Positions 11,341 through 22,964 of a DNA stretch of 64,000 nt are shown in pieces. The notes under the pieces are model-generated. The model worked only from the letters and a program-made list of their open reading frames with translations, searched no databases and was not told the origin of the DNA. Position 1 is the first letter of the stretch, and the number at the start of each line of letters is the position of its first letter. The stretch is taken from NCBI GenBank assembly GCA_023053575.1, contig JAKZAP010000014.1:1674001-1738000 (forward strand), in the 5' to 3' direction. The DNA is from Branchinecta lynchi (lineage: Eukaryota > Arthropoda > Branchiopoda > Anostraca > Branchinectidae). The position numbers were made by a program, and so were the translations under genes.

Positions 11341-13023
11341 ACAAGACTCATAACAGTGACCTAAGGTCCGTAAATAAACAAAAGGTTTTATTATCTGGTA
11401 CTTACAAAACAATATGAACAACCTTTTGAGTGAAGAGGGATGTTCCCGGTCGAGACCCTGGAAATTGCTGGTACGATACGAGTCCGAGTCCTTGAAAGGC
11501 GTCTCTAGACGAGTCCAGAGTCCACCAGCTCTGACAACACCATTCTTAGAAGTTCTATTTCTTTGCAGTGTGTTCCATATTCACGGTGCCAGGCATCCAG
11601 TGGAGCACAGAAGCCAGGCATCATCCCCCCGCTGTTCTCCGTGTCGCTCAAGACCTTCGACGTCAGAGGTGAAAAACGTCTACCGAACGACCCACACTCG
11701 TAGCTCAAACATACACTTAGTCAAAACTTAGCCCCCCTTGAACCCGGATACCTCTTGTGATTCCGAAGTCCAGTTTTATCAGTTTTCCGCGAGTGCAAGA
11801 TTTTGTGCCATACGTTGTCGTTTCGAAAGTGCAACCCCCGTTATGATGTGAGAATCGGAACGTTTGATTCCGAATATGAGACATTTACACGCACCGAAAG
11901 GTGTTTAAGAAGTACGGGACCTTTTCAATTAGTAGCAAGGGTCCCTAATAGTTCTTCTTCCGCTTCCCTTGAAACTTCAAAATTGGAGTATAGTATTTCA
12001 GCAAGCGTAAGACTAGAACTGCAGACTGCGTTTGTCTTGATCATGTCGAAGCAAGTATTTCCAACTTGTCGGTTTTTTTTTTTTTTTTTACATGAGTTTT
12101 TATTTTTAAAATTTGATGCTCATCCTTGTGTTAAATCTTATGTTCGGTCCCGAGAAAATTTTCATTGTGACTCTTATTTAAGTGTTTGTTTCACGAAAAG
12201 ATATTTAAAGGGTCGTAACAAAAAAATTCTCTGCATCAGTCAATTTCTTCAAACATGTGAAAGTGTGCCGTTTCTTTAGTAAAGATGTTGCCACTTTTTT
12301 GCCACGTGGCATGTAATATCACCCAAAATAGAGCTTACGACTAACAGAATCACGGAATTCTCTAGGGGGTTGGCCCTGCAGTCCCTCATTGAGCTGTCTG
12401 TAGTAATGCCGACACTCTCACTATCCTCGGGAATACCTTAATTCCCTCATTTCTCTCAGTGACACAATTGTGGCTCCTAGTTTAAAATATGGTTCTCTTC
12501 AGTTTCAGTTTTATTCATAAAAAATAATTAACACCATTAACTCTTTATGGCCCCACCATAAGGCCTGGCAGGGGGCGGGGCTTATTCTTTATAAGGGAAA
12601 CAAATAAAAAAAAAAGGGAGAAAAAAAAAGAAGAATAAACTGACAAGAAAAATCCACTAACGATCGATCCTCCATAAACAAGGCGCCCTTGCCCCCTCCC
12701 CCGCAAAAAAGAAGAAGGAGAAAGGAAATTATGTTGTCGATAAGAAAAATGACTAGCCTACTTCTAATCATAATTTCACTATTTTCCTTCAGATTTTCTC
12801 CTTCGCTTTGTACGATACCTGAAACTGTTATGATTGACAATAAATGAAAATTCAAAACATGATAACATCAAAAAAACGAGTCGAAAAAAAAAAAATCTGT
12901 CTAAAAAAATTTGAGCCGGAAATACGAAAAAGTCGACAAGCTGGAAATACTTGCTTTGGCCATGATCGAGGCCAGTGCCATCTGCAGTCCAGAGTATACA
13001 GAACGACTACACAGCGTATCGGT
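11341..13023. other. intergenic or intronic sequence, no gene recognised
   Basis: Open frames at 11414-11731 and 11803-12279 have no recognisable domains and run through T-rich low complexity. 'cagtttcagttttattcat' near 12500 resembles the A-tail side of a minus-strand retroposon. Nothing else supported. Confidence 0.4.
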
Positions 13024-13093
13024 AAACGGATAAGTCAGCTAAGATTTGCTGTTGCGATATTTCGGCCCCTCTTGGCAAGGCTCCCGTCAGTTC
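13024..13093 (-). ncRNA. hammerhead-ribozyme-like motif 1
   Basis: Read on the minus strand: CTGACGGGAGCCTTGCC, loop, GGGGCCGAAATATCGC, spacer, GCTGACTTATCCGTTT. Core CTGANG..GAAA and stem II are present and the 3' part ends UAUC. Stem I does not pair well, so this copy is probably decayed. Confidence 0.45.
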
Positions 13094-14518
13094 AGTGCCA
13101 TCAGATATGAGTTGCATTCATCTTGAGCCTAAGTAGTACGAAGAACTACGACGATTTTAGATTTTGAAGAGGCCGAGACGGAAAAGGCGTCACTGACCGG
13201 TTTAAAACGGAGAACTTTTTGTGCAGAAGAAAGCTGTATAGACCAGTAGACCGGAGTACGCCGGAAGAGGGAAGCGAATGCAGAAAATAATTTGGGTCCT
13301 ATTGTAGTGACTTGTGCAATTTGTTACCGTGTTTGTTTTTAGTAGCATGTAGACTCGACACTTTTAAGTTGAGAGTGGGCTTAGACTACATTCGTGTAAG
13401 AAGCGTACTTCCAGCGATAAGCTGCGTGGCGCTATTCGTGGTGTTTACGCCTTATACGCGTCCTTTTATAAATTGAAGCCATACTGATCACAGGGAGATT
13501 AATATCTTCTTTTCTTTCTCGGATCGCTGTCAGAATCCAAACAGGCGATTTGACATCTCTCTTGTCCTCAATGAATGAATTTATTCCACAGTGTCGTAGC
13601 CTCGTAGGGCGTAAGTGCAGCACAACAGTAAAAAGAAACAAGCAATGTAATCCACACTTGGTAAAACGTTTCTCTTAGGAACAGAATCGTAAATCTCCCT
13701 AGTTGTGTTATTAGTTGCGTTTTGTAGATACCATGGTATTTTTTTTACCAAGGTAGCTGGATCTGCAATAAGTCGTTTTTGCAGTACCGTACTGATAGAC
13801 TGTTGCTTCGCAAAAACGACAATTGCCTAAACTGCGCTTTTCGAAGTCATCCGAAAGAAAAAGTGATATTCAGTCACATCACTAAGTGCCAAACTTCTTT
13901 CCCACCAATTTGACAAAAATTGATGAAAGTGAGAAGTTTTTCCAGATACAACGATGATTTACCACGGTCGGACCGTGGTCTCGAATATCATGTATCACGA
14001 TAACTGGCCAGATACCATGATAACTGCAAAAAAAACAACTATTGCCATTTAATATAAAGATTTCCTCCCATCTTGTCGACGTGTTCGGTTGACTTTTTCT
14101 GCAGCATAAATAGACAGCATACCCCGAAGCAACATTTGCAAGCGTCGTATTACGCCTTGTTACACCCATTTGAACCATAGTTCAGTTTTATTGCAACACC
14201 AATTACGGACTAGCCGAAGTCCAACGAACGTAGTCAACATAAAATAGAACTGGGTGGAATTACATGTAGAAACGCTTCAGTTAAACTGACGCTTGATCAA
14301 GCTGAATATTTGATGTGATTGGGCTGAATTTGTCGGTTTGCATACTATTCTGGAGAGTCCAAAAGCTTATCCTAGTCAGAAAAATATCACTTGCCATAAA
14401 TATCATCTTTCCGATTGGTTCTGGGTCTAACTTTGGAAATAACCATCTCTGTGCGGCAGTCGGGTCGAAATAGAAAAAAAGGGAAAATATCGTGGCACTC
14501 CAGGAAGACTATAATCCC
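13094..14518. other. no gene recognised
   Basis: Mixed unique-looking sequence. The open frame at 13882-14178 (minus) has no recognisable domain. Confidence 0.4.
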
Positions 14519-14522
14519 TTAA

Positions 14523-14894
14523 ATTTCCCCCTCGCACTATTTACTCTTCAACTTACAGTATTTTAAAATATTTGAATACTTTAAAACTATGCTGTACTTT
14601 CCAAATAACCCACGGTTTTGGTTGTTTTAAGCCTTTTCCGAGACCCGTCAACTAGTAGCGAAAATAGGGAAACAATTTACATAACCGGTTTTTCGGATGG
14701 AACGCAGACAACCGTCGACAGCCTGAATAGCGTGGTACACATCGAAAGTAGCAAAACACGGCAAGTAAGAAAATAAGCGTGGTTTTCTTATAGAGGTTAG
14801 AATTTACCGTACGAAATTGGGGTCTCCAGGTTTAGAAATATATGGAGTGATCATGGAATTAGTCGACATTAGTATTAGAGGTAAGACAGGTTCT
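14523..14894 (+). mobile_element. TTAA-flanked MITE, family 1
   Basis: Opposite orientation to 1445-1783, bounded by TTAA at 14519-14522 and 14895-14898. Carries the blocks 'ctatttactcttcaacttacag', 'aagccttttccgagacccgt' and 'gtaccgtacgaaattggggt' seen in the other copies. Confidence 0.7.
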
Positions 14895-15459
14895 TTAAGG
14901 GTATCCTCCAAGGACCAGTTAAACTTTAAATTTGTCCAACCGGCAGTATATAGCAATGCGATTCTCAGATCAGAAGCGTTTAATGGGGACCAGGTAAACA
15001 CCGGCGTTTTATTATAGTGACGTTGTGTCGGAGCTGTGTTTGGCGGTTGTCTTGTGACGGCTGCTACTTGTTGAATTGGCCTTATACCGGTTAAACAAAA
15101 TATAATAACATTCTTTATTTCATTAATAGCTTGTGTTCTACATGCTAGCATTGGACCTTCGTTTGCGATTAAGACAATTAATATGAATAACATAATTATG
15201 AAAATACACTTTTCATCAACTATACGTTGACCTTAGGAATATCATTTAAATTAAGCAGAATTGAAATGTTGGGTAAAATAGGGACTTCGGGTAAAAGCGA
15301 CCCAATCAGATTAGTCTGTTTGTTCGTCCTGACCTCATTTTCATCATCCATCGCACGTAAGATAGTACAATAGATCCATAAAAGGCGACTCTGGCAATCT
15401 GTAAAGCTCCGCTGTTTTTTTGCACCGGCTGTTTTTGCGTCTTTGGTTAAAACTAAGGT

Positions 15460-15931
15460 GTTCCACCCTTCTAACAGTAGTAACTATTAATTACTATTTC
15501 CGTTCCAACCTCACGAAAAGTTACTACGCTGACCGTTCCAACCTTCTCCAAATAGTAACTATTTGCTTACCATGCTCGGGAGCGTAGTAAGCGTGGCAAC
15601 TACGGATCTCTGGTGTTCGTGAAAATTTAAAAATGCGTTGCCAAGAAGCTAAAATACTCCCGATGACTATCTCGCCTTGCGGATGCAAAATCTCTAGGTA
15701 CCTAGCGGAAAAAAGGCAGAAGTGGTGTCACAACTGCTCCCAAAGATCGCGGTGATTGATTGATTTGACGATTGACACGATTTGATTCGTTGAGTTTGAG
15801 TCGTACGGACACGCTTACTCCTTCTTCCTGATGATCACTGGCGTGTTTTGGAGTATAGAGTATATTCGTGATGTCATGCGTAATAACTATGATAATCAAT
15901 CAATCAATCAAGTTTATAAGTAGGGTGGAAC
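15460..15931 (-). mobile_element. GTTCCACCC MITE, with internal insertion
   Basis: Ends GTTCCACCCTT and TAGGGTGGAAC. The left 165 bp match 25639-25921 and 47686-47967 in reverse ('gttactacgctgaccgttccaacct', 'ttgcttaccatgctcgggagcgtag'); the right part is unrelated, so it is either an insertion or a recombined copy. Confidence 0.6.
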
Positions 15932-16607
15932 ACGCTCCAAATGATTGGAAAGTCAGCGAGAAGTTGTAAAGACGCAACGACTTTCTGTTGGTTCTTGCGA
16001 TCGGCGGGCCAGATCCTTGAATGCCAGAACAACCGGAGTTGTTCACTATTCAGATTGAAGGGTTGTGCAACACTCATCATCATGGACGTTCTGGGGTTGT
16101 AGATGAATCTGGGACTTGCTTTCGCGCGAGGGATTCGGGCTTAACCGGATATAGTTCGATTTCAGCTAATGTTGATTGTTTCCGCGCCGCTTAGCGAATA
16201 TTGTTCGTGTCTGCTGTGCACTTGGGTTTGTTTATCTTTGTTTTTTTATCCGATAGATGCCAGCGCCGTAGTCAAAGGAAATAAAAAGCAGACTAGAGAT
16301 AAAAACAGAAATTGTCAACAAACAATCGATGGCCCATGTGTGATTCACTTTTTTACAGTCTTTGTGATTAAAAAGAAAACGGGCTTCCTGTTTGAAACTT
16401 TTCACCCAAATTTAACCCAAACCATGACCTGGGGACAAATGACATGTTGATTGATTGAGTATAAATAATTCAAGATAAATGTCTACGCACAAACTAAGAT
16501 AGAATGACTTAAGAAAAAAAAAAAAAAATTAGATTCAAAATACTCTTTCAGACCCATTTGACTAGAAAGCATATATAAAATTACTCAAAATGGATATACC
16601 AGCTAGG

Positions 16608-16690
16608 ACATTCTTCAGCGATATTCGGCCTTTTTGGCAAGTATCCTCTTTGCCCGAATCCTTTCAGGCTGGGAAGTGAGCTTCCCGGCT
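16608..16690 (-). ncRNA. hammerhead-like motif 2 (degenerate)
   Basis: Minus strand has AGCCTGAAAGGATTC, an insertion, ACTTGCCAAAAAGGCCGAA and TATCGCTGAAGAATG, then GTATATCC. The CTGA box is interrupted, so this is a relic only. Confidence 0.3.
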
Positions 16691-17000
16691 TGATAGATAG
16701 ATAGAAAGTTTATTGTAAAATCGACTATCGTGGTTATAAACCAAATTTGCGATTATTGTCAAACAAACAGAATAAATTACAATATATGTATCTAATGTAC
16801 GCTTACAAAAAATTCACGTTTCGTTAAAATATTTCACGAAGTCGGGAATAAAACTTTTTACATATCTAGCGTTTTGTGTAGGTACGGGACAGAGCTTGGG
16901 AACCCTAGAACTTACCACTCGTTCTGGTCGACTTCTAATATTTTGATAGGGGGCCTGAAGAGGACCCTTGTTGTTGAAAGCCTTAACAGATTTGGGGACA
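16690..17000 (-). pseudogene. LINE 3' end (C-terminus of ORF2 and tail)
   Basis: On the minus strand the frame ending at 16814 reads RVPKLCPVPTQNARY and VKSFIPDFVKYFNE before the stop, the typical C-terminus of a non-LTR retrotransposon reverse transcriptase; matching endings occur at 59748 and 63463. The 3' UTR (16690-16813) has a near-identical copy at 52765-52880 and ends in a CTAT microsatellite tail. Confidence 0.6.
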
Positions 17001-17660
17001 CAGTTATTTCGGTACCGCACAATATCATAGGAAAGTGGGTCTAGATTGGGGACACGCTCTTTGCGCGCATATACGTTCATGATAGAAGGGAAGCGGCAGA
17101 AGGGAGCAAAAGCAGTTTCAGCGGCCCAAAAAAATGCGGTCACACTTTAATAAAAGTCAAATTTTTTATATTGCAGAGTTAAGGTTCAGGGGCCCAACAA
17201 ATATGGTAACACCTTAAAAACATCTTGGTTAATAAAAAAAAAAAACAGTTACCTGGGCTGATCCTCTCAGGGCTATAACGAAACTGTAACTAAAAAAAAA
17301 ATTCGAGACTAGTAATGGAATTACTCCTCATAACTTATTAGGAATAGAACGTAAAACTGCGTAAGCAAGTAAGTTCAAATTGGATGTTATAACTAAAAGA
17401 TTTGCGGGGGAAAAAATTTCTGGATCCCCGAGAAGGTTTGTGTTGAGTGATGTCAATGTTGATAGAAGGGAAAACGAATACGCTCGACCCCCTTGGTTTT
17501 GATGGGAAGCATGGTCAAATTTGCATAATCGATATTTCTGACCAATGGCTCCTTGGTATCCGTACCGTAAAGAGCAAAGAACGTAAGATAAAAAAAACTA
17601 GCGTATTGCCGAAAACTGACGAAATTTTGGAAATGAGAAGGGATGGAAAGATTAAAGACT
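17001..17660. other. no gene recognised
   Basis: The overlapping open frames at 17447-17734 run into the foldback element and have no known domain. Confidence 0.4.
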
Positions 17661-18011
17661 ACACTGCCAGAAGTTTCATAACAGATAACACGAGGATGCG
17701 AATTTTTCAACAGATATTGCGTAACAGATAACACTTCGGATGTTATCTGTTGTGTTTGAAAACGTTATGCATGAAATGTTAAGCGTAACAAGCTTTGTTA
17801 GGAAGAGCCAAACAAGCATCTACTAATCTTTCCTTATCGTCATGAGGTCGGAAAACTCGGCAGGTTCTTTTTGGCGTTTTTTCCGTTCTTCCTGATGGTA
17901 AAGCTTATTATGCATAACATTTTGAAACACCAACAGATAACACCCGAAGTGTTATCTGTTGAAACCGTGCATCCTCGTGTTATCTGTTATGAAACTTCTG
18001 ACAGTGTAGTG
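17661..18011. mobile_element. foldback MITE with nested hairpins
   Basis: Two arms of about 100 bp in inverted orientation (left 17663-17770, right 17905-18010) around a 130-bp centre. Outer ends are CACTGCCAGAAGTTTCATAA and its near complement, flanked by TA on both sides. Within each arm AACAGATAACAC and GTGTTATCTGTT form a small hairpin. TA target and CACTG ends suggest a Tc1/mariner-type non-autonomous element. Confidence 0.65.
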
Positions 18012-19296
18012 AGCATTAATCTAGGCAATAATATAAGCAGAAATGCTTCTTTCTAAACCAAAAAAAAAATCTATGCGTAGAGGGAAATAAAAAGTGTAAA
18101 GGGACCCTGACAGATCTCTGTTCCCTTCTTTCTTGGACAGACGAAATGCCGAACCGAATTTCTGCACGATCATTCCGGCTTGGAAAAACTGATCATCTGC
18201 TGGCGACTTAAGTGAACCAAATGTACTACATGACGACTTGCAGGGTCAGTCCCTATTAAATCGTGTTTATTTAATTGTAGTCTTCCCCCGTAGTGACCGG
18301 AAAAATAGTTGTAGAGTTTTTTTCATAAGAGGTTAAAAATGTAGCTAGTAGATCTTTTTCTTATGTGTGTTTATGCGAGGGGTCTGTGCTGCACCAAGTG
18401 TCTGAAATAGACAATATTCGTGACATTTGTGTTGGTACGGATATGCGGACTATGACATCGTAGCCAAATAGAGTTTTCGGGAGTAGCTGTGAAGTTTCGG
18501 GCATTTGTGTGTTTTGCCAAATCAAATTTCTGTTGACACTTTTGTTCACCTACGTCGAGTGACAATACTCCGTTGTTGTTTTTATTGCTTTTTTTCGAGT
18601 TTGAAGAATCATTGTATTCTACTACCTTTTAACAATCAGTCGTAACTAAGTTTGAATATACAATAAAAGAAAATTTGTATACCAAAAACGGTGTGATGGT
18701 GAACGAACTGACCGTTTTATTGGCAAACAGAGGCCCTTGATAGTTTAGCGCAAACAGAGGATCCAGTTTCAAGCCCCGTATCCCATTCGTTTAGAGCCCT
18801 CCCACCCACCCCCCATCCCCCCGAGAAAACGCTTTCCCCGAGGGAAACTTTGCCATATCCCACAGGATAAGTTTTTACTTTTCTAAAAAGATTTCTCGCC
18901 GAGAAAAATCTTTTCAATAGAAATAAGGGAACATCACAAGGGCAAGAAAATTTGTTCACCTACACTTAAAACCTTTTCTCGTAAAAACCTTTCTAAAAAA
19001 TGCCACTGCAAAAGGGATTCGCTATGACGGAAGGGCATCCTTTAACGCAGGAAGTGCGAAGAGGTCGAACAAATTTTGTGTTGTTTTTGTCTCCAGGACA
19101 AAACCCGCTTTTTGGTTTGGTTGCACAAAAATAACGAGGGATAGTATTTTTGTAAATATTAAGTTTTTAAAGAATGAACATTTTAAGGAAAGGAGAAATG
19201 GTAAAATGAGAAATAAGGTTTAAAAGAGGGGGAAAAAAAACTTTCTCGTGGAGTAGTTGAAAAATTGGCTGCGTTTCCGTGTTCACTGATTCTTAA
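18012..19296. other. no gene recognised
   Basis: No protein domain in any frame; no repeat partner noticed in the window. Confidence 0.4.
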
Positions 19297-19650
19297 AGGA
19301 CCCCTCTTGCTTATTCTGCCTTTTATAATATACCTAGCTCCCAAACAGAATTATAAGCTTCTAAAATCCACACCTTTCTCCATTGTTTTGTTTTATGCCT
19401 ACGAAATTTAGCCCCTTTTTTGTCCTTGCCGAGTTTTGCCCGTCACACAACGAAACGTTTGCCGGGATCTTCAACGTCTGCTGACAACTCGTTCATACAT
19501 AAGGATCTGAGAAGATTTGCTTAGTTTTTACACTTCTTAACCACGGCGCGATCAGTTTTCAATTTTTTTGCGATCAGCCGCCGCGTCGAAGAGCAGGAAG
19601 GCTGGATATAGTCGACAAGCGCTAACAAGAAAATTGATAATTTCAGATGG
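19297..19650 (-). mobile_element. TTAA-flanked MITE, family 2 (partial)
   Basis: Starts after TTAA at 19293-19296 with AGGACCCCTCTTGCTTATTC and contains the block 'cgcgtcgaagagcaggaaggctgga', both found in reverse in 35281-36102 and 56593-57000. The distal end is not clear. Confidence 0.55.
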
Positions 19651-19697
19651 AAAGTAAAGGCATTTTCGAAATTATTTTTCCTGATCTATTTCATAGG

Positions 19698-20847
19698 GAA
19701 CAAGACCAAAGGTTTCGATGGGATCCCAAAAATTAAATATCTGATCCAGACAACTGGGTCTTGTCTCAGCCAGATCCAGTCATCGCCAGACTCCTTGAAC
19801 ATTTTTACAACTAAAATTCAGAAACAGATTAAGGCCAAATAGCTAATCGTCTGAGAAAACTTCCTGCCACTACCGCCAATTTCCCGATTTCGGCCAAACT
19901 CCAGAACTAATTGTTCGGCGAAAAAAAGAAAGCTCAAAAATGAACTCAGGGTATCTTCTTTCCCCAATAATGAACATCTAATCAACTTCAAATAAAAACT
20001 TAACTTGTAACAAATTTTCCGACTCCAGCCGGATTCCGGAAGAACTATATGTCCGGGTAAAATATGATTGTCACACACGGATTCAGCATCTCTTCTTACC
20101 CCTAAATCGCGTATCTAATCAACCGGGCGAACTACATGTCCGGATAGAAAATTGTTTTCACATAAGTGTTCAGCATGTATTCTTGCCCTAAATCGAACAT
20201 CTAATCAACTTCAACCTCAACTTTTAATTTTAACAAACTTTCCGGTTTGGGCCGGATTCCGGGCGAACTACTTGTCCGTCGAGAAAATGGTTTTCACCAC
20301 CGTGTTCAGCGTGTCTTCCTACTCCTAAATCGGACATCTAATCAACTTAAAATAAAACTTTTACTTTTAACAAACTTCCGGTTTTTGCCGGATTCCGGAC
20401 GAACTACTCGTCCAGTGAGAAAATGGTTTTCACCATCGTGCTCAGCATGTCTTCTTACCCCTAAATCAAACATTTAATCAACTTCAAATGAAACTTTTAC
20501 TTTTAACAAACTTTCCGGTTTTTGCCGGATTCCGGACGAACTACTTGTCCGGCGAGAAAATGATTGTCACCATCGTGTCAGCATGTCTTCTTACGCCATA
20601 ATCGACTATCACATTAGCTGTTTAAAAACATTTTGTTTGTCCCTTAAATTGAACCCCCACCCCCAAATATAGGGTTACAGAGCCCATCTACGAACTCCAC
20701 CTTGCCCTTGACCCAAACAATCCTCATACCAAGTTTCATCAAAATATCTCATTCCCTTCGAGAGTTATCGTGCTTACAGACGGACGGACGGACAACTTTT
20801 GCGATGTCATAGGTATCCCTTCACTTACGTTTTGGGATCCCAAAAAG
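19698..20847 (+). repeat. 'GGGATCCC' non-coding repeat with internal tandem units
   Basis: Begins ACAAGACCAAAGG with GGGATCCCAAAAA 20 bp inside and ends TTTTGGGATCCCAAAAAG. The interior (about 19975-20600) holds four to five degenerate units of roughly 130 bp, each with 'cttttacttttaacaaact', 'gccggattccgg' and 'gaactacttgtccg'. The 3' part has the 'aagtttcatc' and acagacggacgg blocks. Other copies: 1-126, 22037-22904, 37244-37643. Confidence 0.85.
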
Positions 20848-21410
20848 CGCTTTCCTCTGATCGAGAAGTTTGCCGAAATTTGAACGAAAAAAGGTGCTTA
20901 CTTTTCGGAAATGTTTTCGCACGAACAAAATCAGAATACTGATGTTTAGAGTTTCAAATTCTTGCAAGGATAGAAATAAAAATTAAAGAAGACTTTTAGA
21001 ATGATCGTAAGGATGAACTAATTACATGCTGATACTTAAAACTCTCATATACTAGGCTACAGTGCTAATTATTTGATGACGATTCATCATACTCATGGAA
21101 GGAAATGAAGAATCCTGGCGTCACCGAACCGCATCCAGGTAGTGAGCAAAGGGCCTAATCATTTGCGAGTGAGTAGTACAATGGATGTGCGGTTTATTCC
21201 GTGTTTATGGTGATACAGATACAAGCGCATAGAGGTACCACAAATCACAGGGAAATTCCATGATTTGAAAATCGATTATTCGTGAATAGCGGAACAACGA
21301 AGTAACGCATTTTCAGCGGGTCGTCAAGCCAATTTAAGTGAATAAGTGATGGGTAACTAGATTGATATTCCTTCAGCCCAAGCTGACTGCAAATCATGTT
21401 TGACGGTGCA

Positions 21411-21480
21411 AAACCGATAAGTCAGCTATATTTTATTACTATATTTTGGCCCTTCTTGGCAAGGATCCTCATCAGGCTCA
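21411..21480 (-). ncRNA. hammerhead-ribozyme-like motif 3
   Basis: Minus strand: GAGCCTGATGAGGATCCTTG, loop, AAGGGCCAAAATATAG, spacer, GCTGACTTATCGGTTTTG. Canonical CTGATGA box and good stem II, but GAAA is changed to AAAA, which should impair cleavage. Confidence 0.5.
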
Positions 21481-21847
21481 AGCTGGAAATGAACTTGTGG
21501 AGAAACAACTAAAGATTCTTCCTTAAATATCTGATTTTGTGAACTTCTTCGTTGAAAATTGGTTGGAGCTAAAGCTGGTGCTGTGATTTCGTTCTGGACA
21601 CGGCTGCTGATTTTGCTGTTCGACTGGGTCGTCGAAACGGTAGAGTTCTTCTGCATTTTGGTTTAGGAGTCACATGTTTCTTCTTCTTTCCAGATAAGAT
21701 GTGTACTGTTCGGCGGCATGAATGGGCGATTTGAAGTTCCGTACTTTGGTGATAGATGTTCCTTCAGCCAAGCTGACTGCGAATCATATTTGACGGTCCA
21801 AGTCTTTAGTTGTTTCTCCGCAATTTCATTTTTCAGCTTAAGCGGCT

Positions 21848-21921
21848 TGAGCCTGAAGAGGACCCTTGCCAAGAAAGTCCGAAAAATAGCTCTATTCAAA
21901 TGTAGCTGACCTTTCCGTTTT
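21848..21921 (+). ncRNA. hammerhead-ribozyme-like motif 4
   Basis: GAGCCTGAAGAGGACCCTTG, loop, AAAGTCCGAAAAATAGC, spacer, GCTGACCTTTCCGTTTTG. CTGANGA and GAAA boxes intact. Stem III uses AAA with UUU where other copies use AUA with UAU, a compensatory change. Confidence 0.5.
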
Positions 21922-22036
21922 GAACCGTCAAATATGGTAACTAGATTGTCCTATCCCAGCCCTTTTCGGTTAAACTTTAAGCACAAACAACATATTTCGC
22001 TTTAACATATCTGCGACGACAACATCCCCCATCTAG

Positions 22037-22904
22037 AACAAGACCAAAGGTGTCGATGGGATCCCAAAAATCCAATATTTGATCCAGAGAATTGGGTCTT
22101 GTCTTAGCCAGGCTAATCATCAGAGAGAACCAAGTTCAGATATACCTCTATAAGCCATATCCAATTTGACGATACTGACCGAAACTTCCTGCTTTACTTC
22201 TGCCAATTTTCTGGTTTCGCCCGAATTCCGAGCGAACTACTAGTCGCGCTAAAAAGGAAAATTCAGAAATGAATCCAGCGTATCTTCTTTTCCCTACACA
22301 GAACATCAACCGGATTCCATACTAATTATATGTCTGGGTGAAAAATGATTGAGACAGCGCGTCTCTTCTTACCCTAAATCTGTCATCTAATCAGCTCCAG
22401 ATAGAACTTTTGCTTTTAACAAATTTTCCGGTTTTGACCAGATTTTGGGCGAACCAGTTGTTCGGCGAGAAAATGGGTTTTACCACCGTGTTCAGCATGT
22501 CTTCTTACCCCTAAATCGAACATTTAATCAACTTCAGATGAAACTTTTACTTTTAACTAACTTCCCTGTTTTTGCCGGATTCCGGACGAACTACTTGTCT
22601 GGCGAGAAAATGATTTTCATTTTCGTGATCAGCATGTGTTCTTACTCCATAGTCGACTATCACATCAGCTGTTTCAAAATATTTTTTTTGTCCCTTAACT
22701 TGAACCCCCTCCCCCACCCCTAAATGTAGAGCTACAGTGCCCATCTACGAACTTGACCTTACCCTTAATACTAAGAACCTTCACACCAATTTTCATCAAA
22801 ATATCTCATTCCCTTCGAGAGTTATCGTGCTAACAGACGGACAGACGGACAACTTTTGCGATGTCATAGGTATCCGTCCACTTACGTTTTGGGATCCCAA
22901 AAAG
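22037..22904 (+). repeat. 'GGGATCCC' non-coding repeat, second full copy
   Basis: Same start (ACAAGACCAAAGG), internal 'cggattccgg' units and 3' end as 19698-20847 but with fewer internal units. It starts about 90 bp after the host MITE at 21938-22000. Confidence 0.85.
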
Positions 22905-22942
22905 CAGATCAAAAGCTGTGCGCTACTTTGACGCCGAAATTG

Positions 22943-22964
22943 AGAGAGAGAGAGAGAGAGAGAA
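22943..22964. repeat. (GA)n microsatellite
   Basis: About eleven GA units followed by 'aatttattgaataaata', probably the tail of a minus-strand retroposon whose body is not recognised. Confidence 0.7.

Larger units (their letters stand above)
21365..21937. mobile_element. hammerhead-bearing insertion with inverted arms and 11-bp target duplication
   Basis: 573-bp insertion flanked by TAACTAGATTG at 21354-21364 and 21938-21948. Left arm carries a minus-strand hammerhead-like motif (21411-21480), right arm a plus-strand one (21848-21921), and both arms include 'gtttctcc..caa' sequence next to the motif in inverted orientation. Starts ATATTCCTTCAGCCCAAGCTG, as does the insertion at 58162. No reverse transcriptase inside. 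The layout resembles non-autonomous Penelope-like or retrozyme insertions. Confidence 0.65.
21216..22000 (+). mobile_element. MITE interrupted by the 21365-21937 insertion
   Basis: The left part (21216-21364) and right part (21938-22000) together match 51330-51520 in the same order and 63800-64000 in reverse ('aatcgattattcgtgaatagcgg', 'gggtaactagattg', 'cctatcccagcccttttcggt'). The interruption carries an exact 11-bp duplication of the host sequence. Confidence 0.7.

Noticed and set aside
11803..12279. 158-codon open frame
   Set aside because: Runs through a poly-T derived phenylalanine stretch, no domain, no splice or start context.
16940..16975. 'cctgaagaggacccttgttg', resembling the start of the hammerhead motif
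   Set aside because: It lacks stem II closure and the GAAA box, and is explained as part of the LINE coding remnant on the other strand.
17686..17985. CRISPR-like array from repeated TGTTATCTGTT motifs
   Set aside because: Repeats are in inverted pairs within foldback arms at irregular spacing, in a eukaryotic genome.
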